DNA from: Primula veris
Taxonomy: Eukaryota > Streptophyta > Magnoliopsida > Ericales > Primulaceae
DNA length: 64,000 nt
Direction of reading: 5' to 3'
NCBI GenBank assembly: GCA_963682055.1
Contig: OY821744.1
Location: 23,660,967-23,724,966, forward strand
The notes below the pieces were generated by a model. It had not been told where the DNA came from, did no database searches, and was given only the letters and a program-made list of their open reading frames with translations. Made by a program: the position numbers and the translations under genes. Positions 38,166 through 51,184 of the stretch are shown here, piece by piece (position 1 is the first letter of the stretch; every line of letters starts with the position of its first letter).

Positions 38166-41100
38166 GTCAGAAAATAAAAAAGTCGGTAAAACCCGTGTAC
38201 TATAGGCCATAAATCCAAGAAAAAAAATGAGGAATACTCCTTACATATGCAAGAACATTACCTAAACCCTAAACCTGAAACCCTAAATCCTAAAACCTAC
38301 AAATATAAATAAAATGTCAAAAAATAAAACAATCGGTAAAACCCGTGTACTATAGGCCATAAATCCAAGAAAAAAAATGAAGAATATTCCCTACATATGC
38401 AAGAAAATTACCTAAACCCTAAACCCTAAACCCTAAACCATAAAAATATAAATAAAATGTCAAAAACAAAAAAGTCGGTAAAACCCTTGTACTATAGGCT
38501 ATAAATCCAAGAAAAAAAATGAGGAATATTCCCTACATATGAAAGAACATTATCTAAAACCTAAACCTGAAACCCTAAACCCTAAAACCTACAAATATAA
38601 ATAAAATGTCAAAAAACAAAAAAGTCGGTAAAACCCGTGTACTATTGGCAATAAATCCAAGAAAAAAAAATGAAGAATATTCCCTACATATGCAAGAACA
38701 TTACCTAAACCCTAAACCTGAAACCCTAAACCCTAAAACCAAAACCCTAAACCCTAAAACCTATAAATATAAACAAAATGTCGATAAACAAAAAAGTCTG
38801 TAGAAACCGTGTACTATAATAGGCCATAAATCCAAGAAAAAAAATGAGGAATATTCCCTACATATGCAAGAACATTACCTAAACCCTAAACCTGAAACCC
38901 TAAACCCTAAATCCAAAACCCTAAACCCTAAAACCTATAAACATAAACAAAATGTCGATAAACAAAAAAGTCGGTAGAAACCGTGTACTATAATAGGCCA
39001 TAAATCCAAGAAAAAAAATGAGGAATATTCCCTACATATGCAAGAACATTACCTAAACCCTAAACCCTAAACCCTAAAACCTACAAATGTAAATAAAATG
39101 TCAAAAAACAAAAAAGTCGGTAAAACCCGTGTACTATTGGCCATAAATCCAAGAAAAAAAATATGAGGAATATTCCCTACATATGCAAGAACATTACCTA
39201 AACCCTAAACCTCAAACCCTAAACCCTAAAACCAAAACCCTAAACCCTAAAACCTATAAATATAAACAAAATGTCGATAAACAAAAAAGTCTGTAGAAAC
39301 GTGTACTATAATAGGCCATAAATCCAAGAAAAAAAAAATGAGGAATATTCCCTACATATGCAAGAACATTACCTAAACCCTAAACCTGAAACCCTAAACC
39401 CTAAATCCAAAACCCTAAACCTAAAACCTATAAATATAAACAAAATGTCGATAAACAAAAAAGTCGGTAGAAACCGTGTACTATAGGCCATAAATCCAAG
39501 AAAAAAAATGAGGAATATTCCCTACATATGCAAGAACATTACCTAAACCCTAAACCTGAAACCCTAAACCCTAAAACCTACAAATATAAATAAAATGTCA
39601 AAAAACAAAAAAGTCGGTAAAACCCATGTACTATTGGCCATAAATCCAAAAAAAAAAAATGAGGAATATTCCCTACATATGCAAGAACATTACCTAAACC
39701 CTAAACCTGAAACCCTAAACCCTAAAAACTACAAATGTAAATAAAATGTCAAAAAACAAAAAAGTCGGTAAAACCCATGTACTATTGGCCATAAATCCAA
39801 GAAAAAAAAATGAGGAATATTCCCTACATATGCAACAACATTACCTAAACCCTAAACCTGAAACCCTAAACCCTAAAACCAAAACCATAAACCCTAAAAC
39901 CTATAAATATAAACAAAATGTCGATAAACAAAAAAGTCTGTACAAACCGTGTACTATAATAGGCCATAAATCCAAGAAAAAAAATGAGGAATATTCCCTA
40001 CATATGCAAGAACATTACCTAAACCCTAAACCTAAAACCCTAAACCCTAACACCAAAACCCTAAATCCTAAATCACACAAATATAAATAAAATGTCAGAA
40101 AACAAAAAAGTCGGTAAAACCCGTGTACTATTGGCCATAAATCCAAGAAAAAAAATGAGGAATACTACTTACATATGCAAGAACATTACCTAAACCCTAA
40201 ACCTGAAACCCTAAACCGTAAAACCTACAAATATAAATAAAATGTTAGAAAACAAAAAAGTCGGTAAAACCCGTGTACTATTGGCCATAAATCCAAGAAA
40301 AAAAATGAGGAATACTCCTTACATATGCAAGAATATTACCTAAACCCTAACCTGAAACCCTAAACCCTAAAACCTACAAATATAAATAAAATGTCAAAAA
40401 ACAAAAAAGTCGGTAAAACCAGTGTACTATTGGCCATAAATCCAAGAAAAAAAATGAGGAATATTCCCTACATATGCAAGAACTTTACCTAAACCCTAAA
40501 CCTAAAACCCTAAATCCTAATACCAAAACCCTAAACCCTAAATCATACAAATATAAATAAAATGTCAGAAAACAAAAAAGTCGGTAAAACCCTAGGCCAT
40601 AAATCCAAGAAAAAAATTGAGGAATACTCCTTACATATGCAAGAATATTACCTAAACTCTAAACCTGAAACCCTAAACCCTAAACCCTAAAACCTACAAA
40701 TATAAATAAAGTATCAAAAAACAAAAAAGTCGGTAAATCCCGTGTACTATTGGCCATAAATCCAAGAAAAAAAATGAGGAATATTCCCTACATATGCAAG
40801 AACATTACCTAAACCCTAAACCTGAAACCCTAAACCCTAAATCCAAAACCCTAAACCCTAAAACCTATAAATATAAACAAAATGTCGATAAACAAAAAAG
40901 TCGGTAGAAACCGTGTACTATAGGCCATAAATCCAAGAAAAAAAATGAGGAATATTCCCTACATATGCAAGAAAATTACCTAAACCCTAAACCCTAAACC
41001 CTAAACCCTAAACCATACAAATATAAATAAAATGTCAAAAAACAAAAAAGTCGGTAAAACCCTTGTACTATAGGCTATAAATCCAAGAAAAAAAATGAGG

Positions 41101-41181
41101 AATATTCCCTACATATGAAAGAACATTACCTAAAACCTAAACCTGAAACCCTAAACCCTAAAACCTACAAATATAAATAAA
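38166..41181 (+). repeat. Transition satellite segment between the 3,375-bp and 3,410-bp HOR domains
   Basis: Contains ordinary monomers. Pieces match both neighbours: the AAAACAATCGG monomer near 38,330 matches the left domain, and the ACTATAGGCTATAAATCC and CATATGAAAGAACATT monomers at 38,494 and 41,070 match the right domain. The long open frame at 39746-40090 arises because GTCTGTAC replaces the usual GTCTGTAG stop. Confidence 0.8.
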
Positions 41182-44100
41182 ATGTCAAAAAACAAAAAAG
41201 TCGGTAAAACCCGTGTACTATTGGCCATAAATCCAAGAAAAAAAAATGAAGAATATTCCCTACATATGCAAGAACATTACCTAAACCCTAAACCTCAAAC
41301 CCTAAACCCTAAAACCAAAACCCTAAACCCTAAAACCTATAAATATAAACAAAATGTCGATAAAAAAAAAAGTCTGTAGAAACCGTGTACTATAATAGGC
41401 CATAAATCCAAGAAAAAAAATGAGGAATATTCCCTACATATGCAAGAACATTACCTAAACCCTAAACCTAAAACCCTAAACCCTAAATCCAAAACCCTAA
41501 ACCCTAAAACCTATAAACATAAACAAAATGTCGGTAAACAAAAAAGTTGGTAGAAACCGTGTACTATAATAGGCCATAAATCCAAGAAAAAACATGAGGA
41601 ATATTCCCTACATATGCAAGAACATTACCTAAACCCTAAACCCTAAACCCTAAACCCTAAAACCTACAAATGTAAATAAAATGTCAAAAAACAAAAAAGT
41701 CGGTAAAACCCGTGTACTATTGGCCATAAATCCAAGAAAAAAAAATGAGGAATATTCCCTACATATGCAAGAACATTACCTAAACCCTAAACCTGAAACC
41801 CTAAACCCTAAAACCTACAAATGTAAATAAAATGTCAAAAAACAAAAAAGTCGGTAAAACCCATGTTCTATTGGCCATAAATCCAAGAAAAAAAAATGAA
41901 GAATATTCCCTACATATGCAAGAACATTACCTAAACCCTAAACCTCAAACCCTAAACCCTAAAACCAAAACCCTAAACCCTAAAACCTATAAATATAAAC
42001 AAAATGTCGATAAACAAAAAAGTCTGTAGAAACCGTGTACTATAATAGGCCATAAATCCAAGAAAAAAAATGAGGAATATTCCCTACATATGCAAGAACA
42101 TTACCTAAACCCTAAACCTGAAACCCTAAACCCTAAATCCAAAACCCTAAACCCTAAAACCTATAAACATAAACAAAATGTCGATAAACAAAAAAGTTGG
42201 TAGAAACCGTGTACTATAATAGGCCATAAATCCAAGAAAAAAAATGAGGAATATTCCCTACATATGCAAGAACATTACAAATATAAATAAAATGTCAAAA
42301 AACAAGAAAGTTGGTAAAACCCGTGTACTATTGGCCATAAATCCAAGAAAAAAAAATGAGGAATATTCCCTACATATGCAAGAACATTAACTAAACCCTA
42401 AACCCTAAAACCAAAACCCTAAACCCTAAACCATACAAATAATAATAAAATGTCAAAATACAAAAAAGTCGGTAAAACCCGTGTACTATAGGCCATAAAT
42501 CCAAGAAAAAAAATGAGGAATATTCCCTACATATGCAAGAACAGTACCTAAACCCTAAACCTAAAACCCTAAATCCTAATACCAAAACCCTAAACCCTAA
42601 ATCATACAAATATAAATAAAATGTCAGAAAACAAAAAAGTCGGTAAAACCCTAGGCCATAAATCCAAGAAAAAAAATGAGGAATACTCCTTACATATGCA
42701 AGAATATTACCTAAACTCTAAACCTGAAACCCTAAACCCTAAAACCTACAAATATAAATAAAATATCAAAAAACAAAAAAGTCGGTAAATCCCGTGTACT
42801 ATTGGCCATAAATCAAAGAAAAAAAAATGAGGAATATTCCCTACATATGCAAAAACATTACCTAAACCCTAAACCTGAAACCCTAAACCCTAAATCCAAA
42901 ACCCTAAACCCTAAAACCTATAAATATAAACAAAATGTCGATAAACAAAAAAGTCGGTAGAAACCGTGTACTATAGGCCATAAATCCAAGAAAAAAAATG
43001 AGGAATATTCCCTACATATGCAAGAAAATTACCTAAACCCTAAACCCTAAAACCAAAACCCTAAACCCTAAACCCTAAACCATACAAATATAAATAAAAT
43101 GTCATAAAACAAAAAAGTCGGTAAAACCCTTGTACTATAGGCTATAAATCCAAGAAAAAAAATGAGGAATATTCCCTACATATGAAAGAACATTACCTAA
43201 AACCTAAACCTGAAACCCTAAACCCTAAAACCTACAAATATAAATAAAATGTCAAAAAACAAAAAAGTCGGTAAAACCCGTGTACTATTGGCCATAAATC
43301 CAAGAAAAAAAAATGAAGAATATTCCCTACATATGGAAGAACATTACCTAAACCCTAAACCTGAAACCCTAAACCCTAAAACCAAAACCCTAAACCCTAA
43401 AACCTATAAATATAAACAAAATGTCGATAAACAAAAAATTCTGTAGAAACCGTGTACTATAATAGGCCATAAATCCAAGAAAAAAAATGAGGAATATTCC
43501 CTAAATATGCAAGAACATTAACTAAACCCTAAACCCTAAAACCAAAACCCTAAACCCTAAACCATACAAATAATAATAAAATGTCAAAATACAAAAAAGT
43601 CGGTAAAACCCGTGTACTATAGGCCATAAATCCAAGAAAAAAAATGAGGAATATTCCCTACATATGCAAGAACATTACCTAAATCCTAATACCAAAACCC
43701 TAAACCCTAAATCATACAAATATAAATAAAATGTCAGAAAACAAAAAAGTCGGTAAAACCCTAGGCCATAAATCCAAGAAAAAAAATGAGGAATACTCCT
43801 TACATATGCAAGAATATTACCTAAACTCTAAACCTGAAACCCTAAACCCTAAAACCTACAAATATAAATAAAATATCAAAAAACAAAAAAGTCGGTAAAT
43901 CCCGTGTACTATTGGCCATAAATCAAAGAAAAAAAAATGAGGAATATTCCCTACATATGCAAAAACATTACCTAAACCCTAAACCTGAAACCCTAAACCC
44001 TAAATCCAAAACCCTAAACCCTAAAACCTATAAATATAAACAAAATGTCGATAAACAAAAAAGTCGGTAGAAACCGTGTACTATAGGCCATAAATCCAAG

Positions 44101-44357
44101 AAAAAAAATGAGGAATATTCCCTACATATGCAAGAAAATTACCTAAACCCTAAACCCTAAAACCAAAACCCTAAACCCTAAACCCTAAACCATACAAATA
44201 TAAATAAAATGTCATAAAACAAAAAAGTCGGTAAAACCCTTGTACTATAGGCTATAAATCCAAGAAAAAAAATGAGGAATATTCCCTACATATGAAAGAA
44301 CATTACCTAAAACCTAAACCTGAAACCCTAAACCCTAAAACCTACAAATATAAATAA
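41182..44357 (+). repeat. Early copies of the 3,410/1,131-bp HOR
   Basis: Units starting at 41182, 43249 and 44358 show the arrangement of the following domain, with losses. The 43249-44357 unit is 1,109 bp, 22 bp short of 1,131 because of a contracted tail near 43,680 (ATTACCTAAATCCTAATACC). The tail-less monomer at about 42,278 and GATAAAAAAAAAAGTC near 41,360 are private variants. Confidence 0.82.
42160..42278 (+). repeat. Monomer lacking its whole telomeric tail
   Basis: This class B core runs to AAGAACATTAC and then passes straight into AAATATAAATAAAATG of the next core, with no heptamers between. The deletion joins TAC of the core end (ATTAC) to TAC of the next core start (CCTAC), consistent with a 3-bp microhomology deletion. 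Related copies near 45640, 49060 and 53600 keep a tail at the equivalent place (CCTGAAACTCTTAACC). It is the only tail-less monomer I noticed. Confidence 0.88.
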
Positions 44358-44976
44358 ATGTCAAAAAACAAAAAAGTCGGTAAAACCCGTGTACTATTGG
44401 CCATAAATCCAAGAAAAAAAAATGAAGAATATTCCCTACATATGCAAGAACATTACCTAAACCCTAAACCTGAAACCCTAAACCCTAAAACCAAAACCCT
44501 AAACCCTAAAACCTATAAATATAAACAAAATGTCAATAAACAAAAAAGTCTGTAGAAACCGTGTACTATAATAGGCCATAAATCCAAGAAAAAAAATGAG
44601 GAATATTCCCTACATATGCAAGAACATTACCTAAACCCTAAACCTGAAACCCTAAACCCTAAAACCAAAACCCTTAACCCTAAAACCTATAAATATAAAC
44701 AAAATTTCGATAAACAAAAAAGTCTGTAGAAACCGTGTACTATAATAGGCCATAAATCCAAGAAAAAAAATGAGGAATATTCCCTACATATGCAAGAACA
44801 TTACCTAAACCCTAAACCTGAAACCCTAAACCCTAAATCCAAAACCCTAAACCTAAAACCTATAAATATAAACAAAATGTCGATAAACAAAAAAGTCGGT
44901 AGAAACCGTGTACTATAATAGGCCATAAATGCAAGAAAAAAAATGAGGAATATTCCCTACATATGCAAGAACATTA

Positions 44977-45018
44977 CCTAAACCCTAAACCCTAAACCCT
45001 AAACCCTAAACCCTAAAA
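44977..45018 (+). repeat. Interstitial telomeric tract, six heptamers
   Basis: Equivalent tracts are at about 48,393 with five heptamers and at 52935 with six. The 7-bp change explains the 3,417 versus 3,410-bp HOR length. Confidence 0.92.
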
Positions 45019-46643
45019 CCTACAAATGTAAATAAAATGTCAAAAAACAAAAAAGTCGGTAAAACCCGTGTACTATTGGCCATAAATCCAAGAAAAAAAA
45101 ATGAGGAATATTCCCTACATATGCAAGAACATTACCTAAACCCTAAACCTGAAACCCTAAACCCTAAAACCTACAAATGTAAATAAAATGTCAAAAAACA
45201 AAAAAGTCGGTAAAACCCTTGTTCTATTGGCCATAAATCCAAGAAAAAAAAATGAAGAATATTCCCTACATATGCAAGAACATTACCTAAACCCTAAACC
45301 TCAAACCCTAAACCCTAAAACCAAAACCCTAAACCCTAAAACCTATAAATATAAACAAAATGTCGATAAACAAAAAAGTCTGTAGAAACCGTGTACTATA
45401 ATAGGCCATAAATCCAAGAAAAAAAATGAGGAATATTCCCTACATATGCAAGAACATTACCTAAACCCTAAACCTGAAACCCTAAACCCTAAATCCAAAA
45501 CCCTAAACCCTAAAACCTATAAACATAAACAAAATGTCGATAAACAAAAAAGTTGGTAGAAACCGTGTACTATAATAGGCCATAAATCCAAGAAAAAAAA
45601 TGAGGAATATTCCCTACATATGCAAGAACATTACCTAAACCCTAAACCTGAAACTCTTAACCCTAAAACCTACAAATATAAATAAAATGTCAAAAAACAA
45701 GAAAGTTGGTAAAACCCGTGTACTATTGGCCATAAATCCAAGAAAAAAAAATGAGGAATATTCCCTACATATGCAAGAACATTAACTAAACCCTAAACCC
45801 TAAAACCAAAACCCTAAACCCTAAACCATACAAATAATAATAAAATGTCAAAATACAAAAAAGTCGGTAAAACCCGTGTACTATAGGCCATAAATCCAAG
45901 AAAAAAAATGAGGAATATTCCCTACATATGCAAGAACATTACCTAAACCCTAAACCTAAAACCCTAAATCCTAATACCAAAACCCTAAACCCTAAATCAT
46001 ACAAATATAAATAAAATGTCAGAAAACAAAAAAGTCGGTAAAACCCTAGGCCATAAATCCAAGAAAAAAAATGAGGAATACTCCTTACATATGCAAGAAT
46101 ATTACCTAAACTCTAAACCTGAAACCCTAAACCCTAAAACCTACAAATATAAATAAAATATCAAAAAACAAAAAAGTCGGTAAATCCCGTGTACTATTGG
46201 CCATAAATCAAAGAAAAAAAAATGAGGAATATTCCCTACATATGCAAAAACATTACCTAAACCCTAAACCTGAAACCCTAAACCCTAAATCCAAAACCCT
46301 AAACCCTAAAACCTATAAATATAAACAAAATGTCGATAAACAAAAAAGTCGGTAGAAACCGTGTACTATAGGCCATAAATCCAAGAAAAAAAATGAGGAA
46401 TATTCCCTACATATGCAAGAAAATTACCTAAACCCTAAACCCTAAAACCAAAACCCTAAACCCTAAACCCTAAACCATACAAATATAAATAAAATGTCAT
46501 AAAACAAAAAAGTCGGTAAAACCCTTGTACTATAGGCTATAAATCCAAGAAAAAAAATGAGGAATATTCCCTACATATGAAAGAACATTACCTAAAACCT
46601 AAACCTGAAACCCTAAACCCTAAAACCTACAAATATAAATAAA

Positions 46644-46841
46644 ATGTCAAAAAACAAAAAAGTCGGTAAAACCCGTGTACTATTGGCCATAAATCCAAGA
46701 AAAAAAAATGAAGAATATTCCCTACATATGCAAGAACATTACCTAAACCCTAAACCTGAAACCCTAAACCCTAAAACCAAAACCCTAAACCCTAAAACCT
46801 ATAAATATAAACAAAATGTCGATAAACAAAAAAGTCTGTAG
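46644..46841 (+). other. Exemplar of the recurrent 65-codon open frame (probably not a gene)
   Basis: The frame starts at the ATG of a class A core (MSKNKKVGKT..), runs through the eight-heptamer tail as seven-residue repeats (LNPKPET, LNPKTKT, LNPKTYK), and ends in the next class B core at the TAG of GTCTGTAG. About 36 copies of this length occur on the + strand, always at the same phase of the monomer pair. Residues are dominated by Lys, Asn, Pro and Glu. I recognise no domain, signal peptide or membrane segment. The upstream TATAAATA-like and telo-box-like strings are simply part of the repeat. Copy number follows HOR amplification, so repeated occurrence is not evidence of selection. I regard it as a satellite by-product; a short peptide from satellite transcripts cannot be excluded. 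Confidence 0.2.
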
Positions 46842-47774
46842 AAACCGTGTACTATAATAGGCCATAAATCCAAGAAAAAAAATGAGGAATATTCCCTAAA
46901 TATGCAAGAACATTAACTAAACCCTAAACCCTAAAACCAAAACCCTAAACCCTAAACCATACAAATAATAATAAAATGTCAAAATACAAAAAAGTCGGTA
47001 AAACCCGTGTACTATAGGCCATAAATCCAAGAAAAAAAATGAGGAATATTCCCTACATATGCAAGAACATTACCTAAACCCTAAACCTAAAACCCTAAAT
47101 CCTAATACCAAAACCCTAAACCCTAAATCATACAAATATAAATAAAATGTCAGAAAACAAAAAAGTCGGTAAAACCCTAGGCCATAAATCCAAGAAAAAA
47201 AATGAGGAATACTCCTTACATATGCAAGAATATTACCTAAACTCTAAACCTGAAACCCTAAACCCTAAAACCTACAAATATAAATAAAATATCAAAAAAC
47301 AAAAAAGTCGGTAAATCCCGTGTACTATTGGCCATAAATCAAAGAAAAAAAAATGAGGAATATTCCCTACATAGGCAAAAACATTACCTAAACCCTAAAC
47401 CTGAAACCCTAAACCCTAAATCCAAAACCCTAAACCCTAAAACCTATAAATATAAACAAAATGTCGATAAACAAAAAAGTCGGTAGAAACCGTGTACTAT
47501 AGGCCATAAATCCAAGAAAAAAAATGAGGAATATTCCCTACATATGCAAGAAAATTACCTAAACCCTAAACCCTAAAACCAAAACCCTAAACCCTAAACC
47601 CTAAACCATACAAATATAAATAAAATGTCATAAAACAAAAAAGTCGGTAAAACCCTTGTACTATAGGCTATAAATCCAAGAAAAAAAATGAGGAATATTC
47701 CCTACATATGAAAGAACATTACCTAAAACCTAAACCTGAAACCCTAAACCCTAAAACCTACAAATATAAATAAA

Positions 47775-50700
47775 ATGTCAAAAAACAAAAAAGTCGGTAA
47801 AACCCGTGTACTATTGGCCATAAATCCAAGAAAAAAAAATGAAGAATATTCCCTACATATGCAAGAACATTACCTAAACCCTAAACCTGAAACCCTAAAC
47901 CCTAAAACCAAAACCCTAAACCCTAAAACCTATAAATATAAACAAAATGTCGATAAACAAAAAAGTCTGTAGAAACCGTGTACTATAATAGGCCATAAAT
48001 CCAAGAAAAAAAATGAGGAATATTCCATACATATGCAAGAACATTACCTAAACCCTAAACCTGAAACCCTAAACCCTAAAACCAAAACCCTTAACCCTAA
48101 AACCTATAAATATAAACAAAATGTCGATAAACAAAAAAGTCTGTAGAAACCGTGTACTATAATAGGCCATAAATCCAAGAAAAAAAATGAGGAATATTCC
48201 CTACATATGCAAGAACATTACCTAAACCCTAAACCTGAAACCCTAAACCCTAAATCCAAAACCCTAAACCTAAAACCTATAAATATAAACAAAATGTCGA
48301 TAAACAAAAAAGTCGGTAGAAACCGTGTACTATAATAGGCCATAAATGCAAGAAAAAAAATGAGGAATATTCCCTACATATGCAAGAACATTACCTAAAC
48401 CCTAAACCCTAAACCCTAAACCCTAAAACCTACAAATGTAAATAAAATGTCAAAAAACAAAAAAGTCGGTAAAACCCGTGTACTATTGGCCATAAATCCA
48501 AGAAAAAAAAATGAGGAATATTCCCTACATATGCAAGAACATTACCTAAACCCTAAACCTGAAACCCTAAACCCTAAAACCTACAAATGTAAATAAAATG
48601 TCAAAAAACAAAAAAGTCGGTAAAACCCATGTTCTATTGGCCATAAATCCAAGAAAAAAAAATGAAGAATATTCCCTACATATGCAAGAACATTACCTAA
48701 ACCCTAAACCTCAAACCCTAAACCCTAAAACCAAAACCCTAAACCCTAAAACCTATAAATATAAACAAAATGTCGATAAACAAAAAAGTCTGTAGAAACC
48801 GTGTACTATAATAGGCCATAAATCCAAGAAAAAAAATGAGGAATATTCCCTACATATGCAAGAACATTACCTAAACCCTAAACCTGAAACCCTAAACCCT
48901 AAATCCAAAACCCTAAACCCTAAAACCTATAAACATAAACAAAATGTCGATAAACAAAAAAGTTGGTAGAAACCGTGTACTATAATAGGCCATAAATCCA
49001 AGAAAAAAAATGAGGAATATTCCCTACATATGCAAGAACATTACCTAAACCCTAAACCTGAAACTCTTAACCCTAAAACCTACAAATATAAATAAAATGT
49101 CAAAAAACAAGAAAGTTGGTAAAACCCGTGTACTATTGGCCATAAATCCAAGAAAAAAAAATGAGGAATATTCCCTACATATGCAAGAACATTAACTAAA
49201 CGCTAAACCCTAAAACCAAAACCCTAAACCCTAAACCATACAAATAATAATAAAATGTCAAAATACAAAAAAGTCGGTAAAACCCGTGTACTATAGGCCA
49301 TAAATCCAAGAAAAAAAATGAGGAATATTCCCTACATATGCAAGAACATTACCTAAACCCTAAACCTAAAACCCTAAATCCTAATACCAAAACCCTAAAC
49401 CCTAAATCATACAAATATAAATAAAATGTCAGAAAACAAAAAAGTCGGTAAAACCCTAGGCCATAAATCCAAGAAAAAAAATGAGGAATACTCCTTACAT
49501 ATGCAAGAATATTACCTAAACTCTAAACCTGAAACCCTAAACCCTAAAACCTACAAATATAAATAAAATATCAAAAAACAAAAAAGTCGGTAAATCCCGT
49601 GTACTATTGGCCATAAATCAAAGAAAAAAAAATGAGGAATATTCCCTACATATGCAAAAACATTACCTAAACCCTAAACCTGAAACCCTAAACCCTAAAT
49701 CCAAAACCCTAAACCCTAAAACCTATAAATATAAACAAAATGTCGATAAACAAAAAAGTCGGTAGAAACCGTGTACTATAGGCCATAAATCCAAGAAAAA
49801 AAATGAGGAATATTCCCTACATATGCAAGAAAATTACCTAAACCCTAAACCCTAAAACCAAAACCCTAAACCCTAAACCCTAAACCATACAAATATAAAT
49901 AAAATGTCATAAAACAAAAAAGTCGGTAAAACCCTTGTACTATAGGCTATAAATCCAAGAAAAAAAATGAGGAATATTCCCTACATATGAAAGAACATTA
50001 CCTAAAACCTAAACCTGAAACCCTAAACCCTAAAACCTACAAATATAAATAAAATGTCAAAAAACAAAAAAGTCGGTAAAACCCGTGTACTATTGGCCAT
50101 AAATCCAAGAAAAAAAAATGAAGAATATTCCCTACATATGCAAGAACATTACCTAAACCCTAAACCTGAAACCCTAAACCCTAAAACCAAAACCCTAAAC
50201 CCTAAAACCTATAAATATAAACAAAATGTCGATAAACAAAAAAGTCTGTAGAAACCGTGTACTATAATAGGCCATAAATCCAAGAAAAAAAATGAGGAAT
50301 ATTCCCTAAATATGCAAGAACATTAACTAAACCCTAAACCCTAAAACCAAAACCCTAAACCCTAAACCATACAAATAATAATAAAATGTCAAAATACAAA
50401 AAAGTCGGTAAAACCCGTGTACTATAGGCCATAAATCCAAGAAAAAAAATGAGGAATATTCCCTACATATGCAAGAACATTACCTAAACCCTAAACCTAA
50501 AACCCTAAATCCTAATACCAAAACCCTAAACCCTAAATCATACAAATATAAATAAAATGTCAGAAAACAAAAAAGTCGGTAAAACCCTAGGCCATAAATC
50601 CAAGAAAAAAAATGAGGAATACTCCTTACATATGCAAGAATATTACCTAAACTCTAAACCTGAAACCCTAAACCCTAAAACCTACAAATATAAATAAAAT

Positions 50701-51184
50701 ATCAAAAAACAAAAAAGTCGGTAAATCCCGTGTACTATTGGCCATAAATCAAAGAAAAAAAAATGAGGAATATTCCCTACATATGCAAAAACATTACCTA
50801 AACCCTAAACCTGAAACCCTAAACCCTAAATCCAAAACCCTAAACCCTAAAACCTATAAATATAAACAAAATGTCGATAAACAAAAAAGTCGGTAGAAAC
50901 CGTGTACTATAGGCCATAAATCCAAGAAAAAAAATGAGGAATATTCCCTACATATGCAAGAAAATTACCTAAACCCTAAACCCTAAAACCAAAACCCTAA
51001 ACCCTAAACCCTAAACCATACAAATATAAATAAAATGTCATAAAACAAAAAAGTCGGTAAAACCCTTGTACTATAGGCTATAAATCCAAGAAAAAAAATG
51101 AGGAATATTCCCTACATATGAAAGAACATTACCTAAAACCTAAACCTGAAACCCTAAACCCTAAAACCTACAAATATAAATAAA
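47775..51184 (+). repeat. 3,410-bp HOR, copy 2
   Basis: Composed of 823 + 1,456 + 1,131 bp and carrying the same private markers as copy 1. Small private changes include TATTCCATACATATG near 48,025 and CTAAACGCTAAACCC near 49,200. Confidence 0.91.
50539..50680 (+). repeat. Exemplar monomer, class C with CCTAGG junction (142 bp)
   Basis: This is a shortened monomer in which AAAACCC is joined directly to TAGGCC, removing the eight bases GTGTACTA present in other classes and creating the palindrome CCTAGG. It also carries linked class markers: CATACAAATA at the start, GTCAGAAAAC, GAATACTCCTTACATATG in place of GAATATTCCCTACATATG, and GAATATTACC in place of GAACATTACC. The same linked set recurs across the array, for example at 1501, 6271, 19455, 29692 and 47175, so it is a fixed class rather than a single deletion. 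Confidence 0.92.

Larger units (their letters stand above)
44358..47774 (+). repeat. 3,410-bp class HOR, copy 1 (3,417 bp, 21 monomers)
   Basis: Landmark ATGs at 44358, 45188 and 46644 recur at 47775, 48598 and 50054. The unit is composite: 830 + 1,456 + 1,131 bp. Private markers include GTCATAAAAC, CATACAAATAATAATAAAATG, GTCAAAATAC, AAATGCAAGAAAAAAAATG, AACAAGAAAGTTGG and GAAACTCTTAACCC. The 7-bp excess over copy 2 comes from one extra heptamer in the tract near 44,977-45,018. Confidence 0.9.

Noticed and set aside
39746..40090. 114-codon open frame
   Set aside because: Caused by a single change of the GTCTGTAG stop to GTCTGTAC, with read-through into the next monomer; it occurs only once.
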